A stretch of DNA of 64,000 nucleotides, taken from contig DATHMH010000010.1 in assembly GCA_035487295.1 (NCBI GenBank), positions 185,519-249,518 on the forward strand. The letters are read 5' to 3'. Source of the stretch: QIAW01 sp035487295. GTDB lineage: Bacteria > Acidobacteriota > Terriglobia > Terriglobales > Acidobacteriaceae. Below are positions 8,163 through 17,477 of this stretch, piece by piece. Each line of letters begins with the position of its first letter. Positions within the stretch are counted from its first letter, which is position 1. Under the pieces are notes generated by a model. The model saw only the letters and a program-made list of their open reading frames with translations. It ran no database searches and had not been told where the DNA came from. The position numbers and the translations under genes were made by a program.

Positions 8163-8972
8163 ATGGAGAAATTTGTAATGCAGTTTAAAGCGGCTTGTTT
8201 ATTGGCTTCTGTGTTGTTGATTCTTCCAGCATTGTCGTTTGCCGGTGGGAGTTCATGTTCAGCGGCAACGGCTGTGATTCCCGACGGCAGGTCGTTGGAA
8301 TTGGACTATGCGCAACCGAGCAGTACGGCATGGTATCAGTTCAATGCCACGGCCAATCGTTCATACTCGGTTGAAGTACGCGATGATCTAGATCCGGACA
8401 ACGGTGATTTCACAGTTTCGTTCTACCCTGCTCCGGTTAATTGCAGTTCCCCGGCTTCCAATACGAATTACACGGATACGCACTTGATCGAGCCCGCAGC
8501 CGGTGCGCATGCCACTCGATTTAGTTTTGTGCCTACGACAACGGGAGCGTACTACGTTTCTGTACTGAACGGCAGCACGAGTATCGGTCACTATGTGACG
8601 GTAACGGTGACGGAAACAACGCTCTACATTACAAATTGGAGCACATACAGCAGTTTAACCACTTTCTTTGGCTTCCAAAACACGACTTCTCAGTGCATAA
8701 GCTACACGCTAACGCTAGTCCCTGTAGTCGGGTCAACGCAGAACGCGACAGCATCGGGGACGGTAGGTACGACCTGCGCCACTTCTCCTACCCCTCTGGC
8801 TACCGCCAATACCGGTCCAAGCGGCCTGAATCTCACCAATCAGGCGGGCATTGCCTACTTTACGCACAACGGTCCTCCGGGCGCCATTCAGGGATATGCA
8901 ATATCGGCCAACTTTGGCACCACACCGTTCACGATCCTGAACTTGCCGGTGGGACCCATGCGGGGCAAATGA
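8163..8972 (+). CDS. Secreted PPC-like domain protein, tandem copy 2
   Basis: A 269-residue protein with a signal peptide ending near LSFAGG. The N-terminal PPC-like domain is almost identical in pattern to copy 1 (SSCSAATAVIPDGRSLELDY, STAWYQFNATANRSYSVEV). The C-terminal domain is the second subtype, shared with copy 3: FFGFQNTTSQCISYTLTLV, then LNLTNQAGIAYFTHNGPPGA, ending LPVGPMRGK. The ATG at 8163 is preceded by AAGGAG at optimal spacing. It follows copy 1 by 81 bp with no terminator seen, so the four are probably one transcription unit. No catalytic motif is visible. Confidence 0.8.
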   Translation: MEKFVMQFKAACLLASVLLILPALSFAGGSSCSAATAVIPDGRSLELDYAQPSSTAWYQFNATANRSYSVEVRDDLDPDNGDFTVSFYPAPVNCSSPASNTNYTDTHLIEPAAGAHATRFSFVPTTTGAYYVSVLNGSTSIGHYVTVTVTETTLYITNWSTYSSLTTFFGFQNTTSQCISYTLTLVPVVGSTQNATASGTVGTTCATSPTPLATANTGPSGLNLTNQAGIAYFTHNGPPGAIQGYAISANFGTTPFTILNLPVGPMRGK

Positions 8973-9013
8973 TCGGCCCAACATATACCAATTTTGGCAA
9001 TGAGGAGAGTTCT

Positions 9014-9820
9014 ATGAAAAGACTTGCGATGCAGTCCAAGACAGTAGTGTTATGCGCTCTTTTGTTCCTGGTTGTTCCAGCGATATCGTTCGCCGGAGGG
9101 AGCACGTGTTCAACGGCAACGGCAGTCATCCCCGACGGCAGGTCCCTGGAACTGGACTACGCTGCCCCGAGCAGCACAGTTTGGTATCAGTTCAGCGCTA
9201 CCGCCAACCGTTCTTATTCAGTGGAGGTGAGAGACGATTTAGATCCCGACAACGGCGATTTCACTGTCTTGTTTTATGCCCCTCCCGTTAGTTGCAGTTC
9301 CCCAGCTTCGAACACGAACTACACGGATACGCACCTAATAGAGCCGGTGGCAGGGCCGCACGCCACACGTTTCAGCTTTATCACCAGCGCTTCGGGCGCG
9401 TATTACGTTTCTGCGCAGAACACAAGCAACGCGGTTGGACATTATGTGACTGTGACGGTAACGGAAACGACACTTTATTCCACGAATTGGAGCACGTTCG
9501 GTGGCCTGAACACAACATTTGCCCTGCAAAACACAACTTCGCAGCCCATCAACTACGCGCTGACCGTCGTCGCAACAATCGGAGGAACACAAACGTCCAG
9601 CAAAACCGGAACGCTGGGCCCAATCTCCACACCTTCGTCGTATGCAGGAACAAGCACAGCTCCAAGTGATCTCAACCTCGCGGTGCAACAGGCAGGCAAT
9701 GCGACCGTTACCCACAACGGGCCTCCCGGCTCTGTTCAAGGGTGGGCACTGTTGACCAACTACGCCACGACACCCTACACCCTTGTGCCCATACCGTTTG
9801 GACCGATGCGGGGCAAGTGA
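9014..9820 (+). CDS. Secreted PPC-like domain protein, tandem copy 3
   Basis: A 268-residue protein starting MKRLAMQSKTVVLCALLF after the ribosome-binding site GAGGAG. The signal peptide is followed by the same PPC-like domain (STCSTATAVIPDGRSLELDY, VWYQFSATANRSYSVEVRDD). The C-terminal domain (FALQNTTSQPINYALTVVA, DLNLAVQQAGNATVTHNGPP) ends IPFGPMRGK and pairs with copy 2. The frame is open further upstream over the end of copy 2, but that stretch is an out-of-frame overlap and is not coding. Function unknown. Confidence 0.8.
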   Translation: MKRLAMQSKTVVLCALLFLVVPAISFAGGSTCSTATAVIPDGRSLELDYAAPSSTVWYQFSATANRSYSVEVRDDLDPDNGDFTVLFYAPPVSCSSPASNTNYTDTHLIEPVAGPHATRFSFITSASGAYYVSAQNTSNAVGHYVTVTVTETTLYSTNWSTFGGLNTTFALQNTTSQPINYALTVVATIGGTQTSSKTGTLGPISTPSSYAGTSTAPSDLNLAVQQAGNATVTHNGPPGSVQGWALLTNYATTPYTLVPIPFGPMRGK

Positions 9821-9862
9821 TGGGTTCCCAACTTGGACAATGCCAATAAGGAGAAAATCACC

Positions 9863-10657
9863 ATGCGATTCAAGGCAATGTTGTTGTGCAGTTTTTTATC
9901 ATTGATGATTCCTGCAGTGTCGTTTGCCGGCGGGAGTACATGTTCAACGGCAACGGCAGTCATCCCCGACGGCAGATCGCTGGAATTGGACTATGCGCCG
10001 CCCAGCAGCACAGTCTGGTATCAGTTCACGGTAACCACCAATCATTCTTACTCTGTTGAAGTAAGGGACGATTTGGACCCAGACAATGCCGACTTCACTC
10101 CTGCAAACGGAGGCAATGTCCTGTTTTACGCCGCTCCTGTCAATTGCAGCTCACCAGTTTTCAGCGCGAATTACACGGATACGCATTTAATGGAGCCGGT
10201 GGCCGGGCCTCATGCCACGCGCTTTAGCTTTGTTCCCAACACAACGGGCGCGTATTACGTTTCTGTGCAGAACGGAAGCAATGTGAGCGGCCACTATGCC
10301 ACAGTGACCGTAGCAGAAACCACCCTTTACACTCCCGCCTACAACAGCGTGAGCCCCTTTACCATGTACTACTCGCTCTCCAACACAACCTCCTTCAATC
10401 TCACGTACGTGATGGCTGTGTTTGATACCGGTGGCAACCAAATCTCAACTTCAGGCGCCACCTTGCTGAACGCTCATAACGCCAGCTACATCAATTCCGC
10501 CAGTGGGTTTTTAGCAACAAACAACTACGGCACACTCATTCTGACTCACAACGGGCCTCCGGGAGCTATCCAAGTCGAGGCGACGGCGCGATGGACAGAT
10601 TCGGGAACGGTTGTTTATCGCGATATCCCGTTCGGCCCGATCCGGCAACGGAGATAA
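9863..10657 (+). CDS. Secreted PPC-like domain protein, tandem copy 4
   Basis: A 264-residue protein starting MRFKAMLLCSFLSLMIPA after AAGGAGAAAA. It has the same signal peptide and PPC-like domain as its neighbours, with a short insertion (TPANGGN) after DDLDPDNADF. The C-terminal domain belongs to the copy 1 subtype (LNAHNASYINSASGFLATNN, LILTHNGPPGAIQVEA) and ends IPFGPIRQRR. All four end in a proline-rich, basic tail, typically GP(M/I)R. Function unknown. Confidence 0.8.
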   Translation: MRFKAMLLCSFLSLMIPAVSFAGGSTCSTATAVIPDGRSLELDYAPPSSTVWYQFTVTTNHSYSVEVRDDLDPDNADFTPANGGNVLFYAAPVNCSSPVFSANYTDTHLMEPVAGPHATRFSFVPNTTGAYYVSVQNGSNVSGHYATVTVAETTLYTPAYNSVSPFTMYYSLSNTTSFNLTYVMAVFDTGGNQISTSGATLLNAHNASYINSASGFLATNNYGTLILTHNGPPGAIQVEATARWTDSGTVVYRDIPFGPIRQRR

Positions 10658-10739
10658 GGACATAAGTGAAATGAGGGGAACACAACTCTTAACCATGAAG
10701 TCAGTTTTCAGGAAAAGATCCAGAAGCGAGGAGATCACG

Positions 10740-11450
10740 ATGAAAAGCAATAAGGTTCATATATTCGCACTTGGAATTGCGCTAACGCTTTGCACTCTTA
10801 ACCTGTGGGCGCAGCAGCCGGTACAGCAGCAGGTAGTGCCACCAAGTTCGCCGCCAAAAACCGCCCCCAAGACACCTCCACCTCCACATCGAAGCTCCGC
10901 TGCATCTGCCTCATCGGCGGATTCTGCGTCGGCCGACGCGAACACCACGCCGGAATGGGTGATCTATGAGTTCTATCTTGGGCATGTGACCCACCTGGAG
11001 GAGGCAGCCGACCAGGAGGAAAAAGCGTGGAAAGAGAAAGGCAAGAATGTCGATGAGAACACCGTCTCTCCCTGGCGCACGCATGAGCAACGCGTGCTCG
11101 GTCTCACGGATGATGAAGCGAAAATCTTGAGAGAGCTCGCTCTTGATTGCAAGAGCGCGCTCAACGCCGAGGACCAGAAAATGATGGCGTTTCGTGATGA
11201 CTACCACAGTCAACATCCAGACCGGTTTGCCGATCTCCGGTTTGCGCCCGAGTTTGTTCAACTCGGGGAGGAAAGAACGCAAATCATCAAGGATCATCTG
11301 CAACAGCTCAAATTCTCCCTGGGTGATGCCACGTTCCAGAAGCTTGATGACTATGTGAAAAGCGAGTTCGCCCCCGACATTAAGGAGGTTTCCCCTTCGA
11401 CGTCCGTGCCGGGAGCAGTTCAGGTGGCGCCTGGTGGAGGTGCGCGATGA
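10740..11450 (+). CDS. Secreted helical protein of unknown function
   Basis: A 236-residue protein with a signal peptide (MKSNKVHIFALGIALTLCTL...WAQ). A Pro/Ser/Ala-rich linker (about residues 25-65: VVPPSSPPKTAPKTPPPPHR, SSADSASADAN) is followed by a charged, mainly helical domain (about 68-215). The ATG at 10740 is preceded by GAGGAGATCAC and is preferred to earlier in-frame starts because the signal peptide begins there. Its stop overlaps the next gene (ATGA), so the helical protein and the 1150-residue Ig-like protein are co-translated and may be partners. No family recognised. Confidence 0.7.
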   Translation: MKSNKVHIFALGIALTLCTLNLWAQQPVQQQVVPPSSPPKTAPKTPPPPHRSSAASASSADSASADANTTPEWVIYEFYLGHVTHLEEAADQEEKAWKEKGKNVDENTVSPWRTHEQRVLGLTDDEAKILRELALDCKSALNAEDQKMMAFRDDYHSQHPDRFADLRFAPEFVQLGEERTQIIKDHLQQLKFSLGDATFQKLDDYVKSEFAPDIKEVSPSTSVPGAVQVAPGGGAR

Positions 11451-14400
11451 AAAAGCATCTAGCTGTTCTCTTATTTGCAATGGCGGCTGTCGTTTTGCCA
11501 TCGAGCGTGCGCGCACAAAGTATCTATGTCTGGGCCCACACTACGCTGGATTCAACCCAGGCGGATCCGCACCGGGTGATGGCTGACTGCGGAACTACAT
11601 TGGATCAGAACGCGAAGGGCTACTATATGGCAGTTCAAACCAAGTGCAGTATATACCAGAATGGTCAAGACATCTGGGACTGGTGGGCTCCTGAAGGATG
11701 GCCGCAAAGCAGCGGCCAAATGTGGATGCCATCGCAGCCCGGGTCGCAATACCAGGCTCACACCTACAATGACCTGAAAGACTTCCCAGATACGGCTCCC
11801 AGCACCTGTGCGCGGTGGGGAGTCTCGGGAAACTACCTGGATTTCTGGCACTTCGGTATCCCAGAGGAGCAACCCGAACTTACTCCTGTGTTCACTGATC
11901 AAGGTTACATTTATCCCCACGGCGGGGCCACTTGCTGGGACCACCCTCAGTGGGCCCTAGTGGGCATTGTATGGGGCTACACTTATACGACCATGCAGGT
12001 CAGCCCGCGGACGGCAAACGTGTCGGTCAGCCAGACCCAGACCTTCACTTCGAACATGAATGCAAACTGGGCTTTGTCAGGGCCTGGCATTATCAGCCCC
12101 AGTAGCGGTACGACCGTAACTTACACGCCGCCGAGTTCAATCCCGAACCAGCAGCCGGCCACTGTTACGGCCTTCGACCCGAACAATTCGCGGAACAACG
12201 ACGCGGCGACGATAACACTGGCGCCGCTCAAAGTCACAATCTCGCCGTGTTGTGCCTTCACCATGCTGCCGGGAGCCAGCAAGCAGTTTACGGCGGCCGT
12301 CAGTCCCGCTGGGGTTAAACAGGATATCAGATGGACCGTGACAACTACGGGATCGACGCCAGGCACGATCCTCAACGGGCTTTACACAGCGCCAGGCAAT
12401 GGCTCGGTCATCGGCCAGCAAACCGATACGATCCAGGCTTGCAGCACGCTCGATCCAGGCGCCCCCTGCAGCACCGTCACGATAACCGTGACTCACGTTG
12501 ATATCTCCGTCAGCGGTCCCACGCCGATCCTGGCTTCAGCCGGTCCGCAAACATACACAGCATCGGTCAACGGCACCGCCGACAACAATCTGACATGGAC
12601 TGTCGTTGGTAGCGTACCCACAGGTGCACAGCCGGGAACGATTGCCTCCAATGCACCCTCCGGAGCGCCATACACCGCAACGTACACGCCGCCTGCTGCG
12701 AACACGACCGAGGTCAACGTCAATATCCAGGCCTGCATGACAAACAGCGGGAGCCCCGCGGTTTGCGCCGTATTCGCGGTGACGGTCTCACCCCAGGTGG
12801 CAATTTCTGGCGTGACCTGCGCGCCCGCTTGCAACGCGGGCGAGATCGATACGCTCATCATCAAGGGCGGCGGTTTCGGCCCAAGCTCAAGTCAACCGAG
12901 CGTGACGTTCACTCCCCCGGGCTGTGTCTCGCTCTTCACCCCGAGTTCATGGGATACCGCTGTTCAAGGGGCCGCGTCGTTCCCGATCCTGTATCAATCA
13001 ACAGCATGCCAGGTTACAGTCACCAGCACAGGGAACGCGGTCAATTCCTCGGCGAACGTTGTGTTCAGCATCAGTCCTGTGACTGTGACCGTTACGGTAT
13101 CTCCCCCAAGCACCTCAGTGATTGAGGGCGGGTCCGCGTCGTTCTCAGCCAGTGCTGCATGCAAAACTGCGGGTGGGCTTACCTGCACCAACAGCATTTC
13201 GCCGGCGTTCATTTGGTCCATAACTTGTCCGCAGGCGCTTCCGAATAATTGCGGCAGCATCAGCCAAGGCGGCTTCTATACCTCAACCACCTCGATTCCC
13301 GCTTCGATTACGGGCCTCCAGACAATCCTTGGAACAGCAAAGTTTGCGCCGAATCCAAGTTCAGCGGGCAACTTCAACATTTCGTTGTCGCCGTTGAATG
13401 TGACCGCAACACCCCTCACGGTTACGCTCGCACAGGGCCAAACGCAGCAATTTTCGAGCAGCGTCTTGCCTTCAGGGGCGAACCAAGGGGTAACGTGGAG
13501 CATCAGTCCACCTGTTCCACCTGTTACAACTGTTGGAACGATTAGTTCCAGCGGCCTCTATACGGCGCCACCTTTAGGCTCTATCACGAGCGACACCCCG
13601 GTTACGGTCATTGTGTGCAGCGTGATTGATTCACACAGGTGTGCTACGCCGGCACCCACAATAGCCCTGAAGGCGCCGGATTTCTCGATCACAATGTCAA
13701 GCAGTTCGCTAGGCCAGATTACGGCAGGCGCGACCATTACGGACCTCGCGATCGTCACGCCGTTATATGGATTCACAGGTCCAGTAAGCCTGACGGTCGG
13801 AAAAACCTGCCCAGCGGTTGCCACATGCGGGTTCGTCCCGAATCCGGTGATAGTTACCGGACCGGGTTCGGTTTCGTCGCAGCTTAACATTCAGACCGAT
13901 CCAACGACGCCGGGCGACACGTACGGGATTACGGTGAGCGGGACTGGCGGAAATCACACGCACGCTGCAACCAATTCACCCGTGATCCTCCAGGTGGCCA
14001 GCTTCTCACTCATCTCTCCGCCGCCATCGCCACCACAGCAAACCATCATGGCGAGCACCTGCGCGAATTACAAGGTCACTGTGACCCAGGTAAATAACTA
14101 TGCGGGTACGGTAACCCTAGGTGTCAGCGGCTTGCCAGCCTTCAGCACAAGTACATTTACTCCGCCTTCGGGCACATTACCCCCCTCCTTCCCGTCTCAG
14201 CTCCAAGTCTGCACGCAGGCTGGGACTCCGGCGGGAAGCTATCCTCTTACCATCACGGGTATGAGTGGGGTCATCATGCAGAGCACTGCCGTTGTATTGA
14301 ATGTAACCAACTTTGCGGTAACGGGCGCACCTTCTTCCCAAAACGGAACGGTCAGTGCGCCGGTCATCTTTACCGTTACTGTCACCCCCCAGAACGGTTT

Positions 14401-14899
14401 CAACGGCGTCGTGAACCTGAGCGCAAACGGCTGTCCACCCAACGCAACCTGCACGTTCAGTCCCCCCAGCCTTAACGGTGGCGGAACTTCGAGCTTGATC
14501 GTTACACCCGCGGATACAACCCCACTGAATACCTACCAGGTCAGCATTACGGGTACCAGCGGGAGCCTGAGCCAGCCAACCAGCGTTACCGTGAATGTTG
14601 GTCCTGGGTTTGCCCTGACCACCGCCAATAGCGGAATTGCCGGACGTGGGACGACAGTGCCCATCAGTTGGCTGTATACACCGAACGTGGGCACTACGGT
14701 GAGTATTAATCTGTTGCGAGAAAACAGCCTGGTTCAAACCATCGCGTCAGGCATCGTGATTGATAACTCCACGTATGGGACTCAAACCTATAACTGGAGT
14801 GTGCCGGTGAATACGCCGATCGGATCGGGTTATACGATCCAACTCGTGGATTCAAGCGGATACAAGGACCAAAGCACCGGCTTCTTGATTATCCGGTAA
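11447..14899 (+). CDS. Large secreted protein with unknown N-terminal domain and multiple Ig-like/IPT domains
   Basis: An 1150-residue protein with a signal peptide (MKKHLAVLLFAMAAVVLPSS, cleavage near VRAQ). Residues of about 25-190 form a Trp/Tyr/Cys-rich domain (WDWWAPEGWPQSSGQMWMPS) with no family I recognise. The rest is a chain of beta-sandwich modules: Ig-like repeats of the group-2 type (VSPRTANVSVSQTQTFTSN; LTVTLAQGQTQQFSSSVLP), an IPT/TIG-like module (GEIDTLIIKGGGFGPSSSQP), and later repeats with TVSAPVIFTVTVTPQNGFNG. It ends in a short beta domain (GYTIQLVDSSGYKDQSTG). There is no membrane anchor or PEP-CTERM tail, so it is probably released or held non-covalently. A hairpin at 14910-14936 follows directly. 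Confidence 0.75.
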   Translation: MKKHLAVLLFAMAAVVLPSSVRAQSIYVWAHTTLDSTQADPHRVMADCGTTLDQNAKGYYMAVQTKCSIYQNGQDIWDWWAPEGWPQSSGQMWMPSQPGSQYQAHTYNDLKDFPDTAPSTCARWGVSGNYLDFWHFGIPEEQPELTPVFTDQGYIYPHGGATCWDHPQWALVGIVWGYTYTTMQVSPRTANVSVSQTQTFTSNMNANWALSGPGIISPSSGTTVTYTPPSSIPNQQPATVTAFDPNNSRNNDAATITLAPLKVTISPCCAFTMLPGASKQFTAAVSPAGVKQDIRWTVTTTGSTPGTILNGLYTAPGNGSVIGQQTDTIQACSTLDPGAPCSTVTITVTHVDISVSGPTPILASAGPQTYTASVNGTADNNLTWTVVGSVPTGAQPGTIASNAPSGAPYTATYTPPAANTTEVNVNIQACMTNSGSPAVCAVFAVTVSPQVAISGVTCAPACNAGEIDTLIIKGGGFGPSSSQPSVTFTPPGCVSLFTPSSWDTAVQGAASFPILYQSTACQVTVTSTGNAVNSSANVVFSISPVTVTVTVSPPSTSVIEGGSASFSASAACKTAGGLTCTNSISPAFIWSITCPQALPNNCGSISQGGFYTSTTSIPASITGLQTILGTAKFAPNPSSAGNFNISLSPLNVTATPLTVTLAQGQTQQFSSSVLPSGANQGVTWSISPPVPPVTTVGTISSSGLYTAPPLGSITSDTPVTVIVCSVIDSHRCATPAPTIALKAPDFSITMSSSSLGQITAGATITDLAIVTPLYGFTGPVSLTVGKTCPAVATCGFVPNPVIVTGPGSVSSQLNIQTDPTTPGDTYGITVSGTGGNHTHAATNSPVILQVASFSLISPPPSPPQQTIMASTCANYKVTVTQVNNYAGTVTLGVSGLPAFSTSTFTPPSGTLPPSFPSQLQVCTQAGTPAGSYPLTITGMSGVIMQSTAVVLNVTNFAVTGAPSSQNGTVSAPVIFTVTVTPQNGFNGVVNLSANGCPPNATCTFSPPSLNGGGTSSLIVTPADTTPLNTYQVSITGTSGSLSQPTSVTVNVGPGFALTTANSGIAGRGTTVPISWLYTPNVGTTVSINLLRENSLVQTIASGIVIDNSTYGTQTYNWSVPVNTPIGSGYTIQLVDSSGYKDQSTGFLIIR

Positions 14900-14909
14900 C
14901 TCAAACCTC

Positions 14910-14936
14910 GCCTGCCAGGTCTACCCCCTGGCAGGC
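14910..14936 (+). terminator. Hairpin after the Ig-like protein gene
   Basis: GCCTGCCAGG, a 7-base loop and CCTGGCAGGC form a perfect 10-bp stem starting 11 bases after the stop codon. There is no clear U-run, but position and stem strength suggest a terminator of the secreted-protein unit. Confidence 0.6.
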
Positions 14937-15083
14937 CCTATAGTAATGTCTGCAAAAAGAAGCTATGAGGAGAGGAGAAGCGTAGCTCGTGTAAGGACGT
15001 TATTTGAATTCAGAGTAGCATCTACAGTGATGTCATACTTACAACAATCTGATCGGTGCTAGTTTAAGGAGGCTTGTTTTCTT

Positions 15084-16199
15084 ATGCACGGATTTATGGG
15101 ACGAACAATTGCCATCGCCCTGTTAGGGCTGGGATTGACTTGTGTAGTGACAGGCCAGACGAAATCGGTGAAGGCAGCGCCTTCGCCGGAAGCCAACACA
15201 ACCATTATTGCAGGCAATCCGTCCTTGGGTCCGGGGTACACGGGCGACGGCGGAGCGGCAACCAGTGCACAACTGAAAAACCCTTTCGGCGTCGCTGTGG
15301 ATAAGGCGAGAAATGTATTCATCGCCGATCATGGCAACAGTGTGGTTCGCAAAGTAGACGCAAGCGGAAAGATCACAACGGTCGCGGGTGAGCGGAATGT
15401 TGACGGCAAGAGGCAGCGGGGCTGGTATCTCCACGGGACCGGCATTGCCGTGGATAGCTCGGGAAATGTCTTTACCGCCGATTTTTACAATCACATTGTT
15501 CTGAAAATGGATACAGCCGGAAAAATCTCGGTGGTCGCCGGCACCTATCAGCATGGAGGATACGGCGGCGACTATGGCCCGGCGGAGAAGGCCCAATTGC
15601 TCGATCCTATTGGAGTCACTGTGGATAACGAGGGGAACCTGTTCATCGCCGACGCCGGTAACGGCGTCATCCGCAAAGTCGATGTAAACGGGATCATTTA
15701 TACCGTCGCCGGCAACAAGTCGACAACCAAATATAGCGGAGATGGCGGACCTGCAGTGGATGCGGGACTCGAGTATCCCGAAGGTGTCGCTGTGGATAGT
15801 AAAGGGAATCTATTCATTGCTGATACCTATCACTGTGCCATTCGGAAAGTGGATACGGATGCGAATATCAGCACCGTCGCCGGCCTGTCGCCCTCGGCTC
15901 CGGGCTACAGCCCTCAAGAATGCGGTTACCAGGGCGATGGGGGCCCGGCCATCAGAGCCATGCTGGGCATGCCAAAAGGTATCGCGGTCAATGACGCCGG
16001 TGAGCTGTTCATCGCCGATTCAGGAAATGACGTAGTCCGGAAAGTGGATACGGTCGGACGAATTTCCACCATAGCCGGCGACCATATTGACTCAAGAGGG
16101 CAACGGGACGGCCCTGAGGGCATCGCAATCGACAAAGACGGCAACTTAATCATTGCCTATACTCGAAAGGGCGTGATCGAAAAAATAAAACTGCAGTAA
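15084..16199 (+). CDS. Secreted NHL-repeat beta-propeller protein
   Basis: A 371-residue protein with an N-terminal signal sequence (MGRTIAIALLGLGLTCVVTG; translation may start at 15084 or at the next ATG, 15096). It consists of five to six NHL repeats of the type GVAVDKARNVFIADHGNS, VVRKVDASGKITTVAG, each followed by a GDGGPA-type insert. The repeats build a six-bladed propeller, typically a protein- or ligand-binding scaffold. An AAGGAGG lies 11 bases ahead of the first ATG. It is separated from the upstream unit by a terminator-like hairpin, so it is probably its own transcript. No catalytic residues are evident. Confidence 0.85.
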   Translation: MHGFMGRTIAIALLGLGLTCVVTGQTKSVKAAPSPEANTTIIAGNPSLGPGYTGDGGAATSAQLKNPFGVAVDKARNVFIADHGNSVVRKVDASGKITTVAGERNVDGKRQRGWYLHGTGIAVDSSGNVFTADFYNHIVLKMDTAGKISVVAGTYQHGGYGGDYGPAEKAQLLDPIGVTVDNEGNLFIADAGNGVIRKVDVNGIIYTVAGNKSTTKYSGDGGPAVDAGLEYPEGVAVDSKGNLFIADTYHCAIRKVDTDANISTVAGLSPSAPGYSPQECGYQGDGGPAIRAMLGMPKGIAVNDAGELFIADSGNDVVRKVDTVGRISTIAGDHIDSRGQRDGPEGIAIDKDGNLIIAYTRKGVIEKIKLQ

Positions 16200-16210
16200 C
16201 AACCGTTACT

Positions 16211-16228
16211 CCCGGGCTGAAGCCGGGG
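16211..16228. terminator. CCCGG/CCGGG hairpin after the NHL gene
   Basis: CCCGGGCTGAAGCCGGGG lies 12 bases after the NHL stop. It has a short GC stem of the type seen in dispersed GGCTGAAGCC repeats; it may terminate the transcript. Confidence 0.4.
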
Positions 16229-16360
16229 GTTCCCACCCTGCGCCGCATGCGAAGTTGGAAGCTGTTGCTATAGCGTTCCTATGTGGGTTACCGTATAGTT
16301 TAATCATGCTCATTGCTGGTTCGAGCAAGTGAAAAAAAATTTCTTCATTGTGTCCCTCAG

Positions 16361-17440
16361 ATGGCCGGCCTGTCAGCGACTCCGACAATTGACGAGTACC
16401 TCCGCAAAAGATTAATGCCCGTGGAGGGCGCGATTCCCCAACTGGCTGGAATTGAGATGTATGGCAATTCCCTTCCCGCGGGGCAAGTAGGCGGCGACCT
16501 GTTTGAATACATCAACTTCCAACAGCGCTACAACATAGACGCCCGCATTGCACGCGCTCACAAGCTGGCAAGCGAATACCTGGAGCCGCTTGCGCAAGGC
16601 ATGCAGCCACGGAATGAAGTTGACCTGCATGTGCAGTGGATGGAATCGAAGCCCGGATATACCGCCGCAGACACGGCCCAGTACAGAAAAGCGAAATGCT
16701 CGGAGCAGTTGAGAATCGCGGAAAACCTGCGCGAACTATACACAACTGCCGGAGTGCTGCTCGTAGATGCTGAAGGACACGGAATTATCGCGGCAAAAAT
16801 AGCGTCAACCGTACACGACACCTTCCATGCCCTTATGCTCTCAGAGCTGGAGAAGAACGGCAAAACAACGACCGACCTCATTGAGAAGATCAACCTCCGG
16901 CTGGCACAGTCGGTCACGGCGAGGAACGCATTAGGGGGAAGCACGGATGCTTCGCGCGAGATTGCCACCATGCTTTACGGAGAGATCAACCTTGACGGTG
17001 ATTTTCGTTTTGTCAACTTCGGGCACCCACCACCTCTGGTCTTCTCGGCCCTCTACGACAAGTTCGTGGAGATGGATAAGGAACGCATGGCGCAATTTGT
17101 CGCCCTCGGGCTTGAAATTCCAGAAGACAATCCTGACCGAAGCAAGTATGTCTCCCTCCAACTGAGAAAGAGACAGATGGACTTCTCTGATGTAGGGGAG
17201 ATTACGCTGATGGGCCTGGGAGACATCCTGTTTCTTTATACAGATGGAGTCTATGACGGCAGCGATGAGCAGGACAGGCGTGAAATAGAACAAATCATCC
17301 GGGAACGGAAACAGGAGCCGGTGAAAAACATTTGCGATGCCATCCTGGGATATGCGGTGAAAAAAGACCAGCACCTGAAGCAGACTGGCGAGGCTGACCG
17401 GATCGACGATAAGACGGTATTCATTATTCGACACGTATGA
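16361..17440 (+). CDS. PP2C-type serine phosphatase (SpoIIE/RsbU family)
   Basis: A 359-residue protein from the ATG at 16361 (MAGLSATPTIDEYL). An upstream in-frame TTG at 16313 is possible but gives an unconserved leader. The SpoIIE metal-binding motifs are all present: VGGDLFEY, LVDAEGHGIIAA, FVNFGHPPPLVF, FLYTDGVYD and DDKTVFII. Between the GGD and GHG motifs there is a long insert of about 80 residues with many charged helical segments. There is no receiver, GAF, HAMP or membrane domain, so any input must come through the insert or a partner. By family knowledge such phosphatases dephosphorylate anti-sigma-factor antagonists. Target unknown; no antagonist or anti-sigma gene is adjacent. 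Confidence 0.88.
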   Translation: MAGLSATPTIDEYLRKRLMPVEGAIPQLAGIEMYGNSLPAGQVGGDLFEYINFQQRYNIDARIARAHKLASEYLEPLAQGMQPRNEVDLHVQWMESKPGYTAADTAQYRKAKCSEQLRIAENLRELYTTAGVLLVDAEGHGIIAAKIASTVHDTFHALMLSELEKNGKTTTDLIEKINLRLAQSVTARNALGGSTDASREIATMLYGEINLDGDFRFVNFGHPPPLVFSALYDKFVEMDKERMAQFVALGLEIPEDNPDRSKYVSLQLRKRQMDFSDVGEITLMGLGDILFLYTDGVYDGSDEQDRREIEQIIRERKQEPVKNICDAILGYAVKKDQHLKQTGEADRIDDKTVFIIRHV

Positions 17441-17477
17441 CGATTCCGATCGACCCGGCACATGGTCGCAAGAAGAA

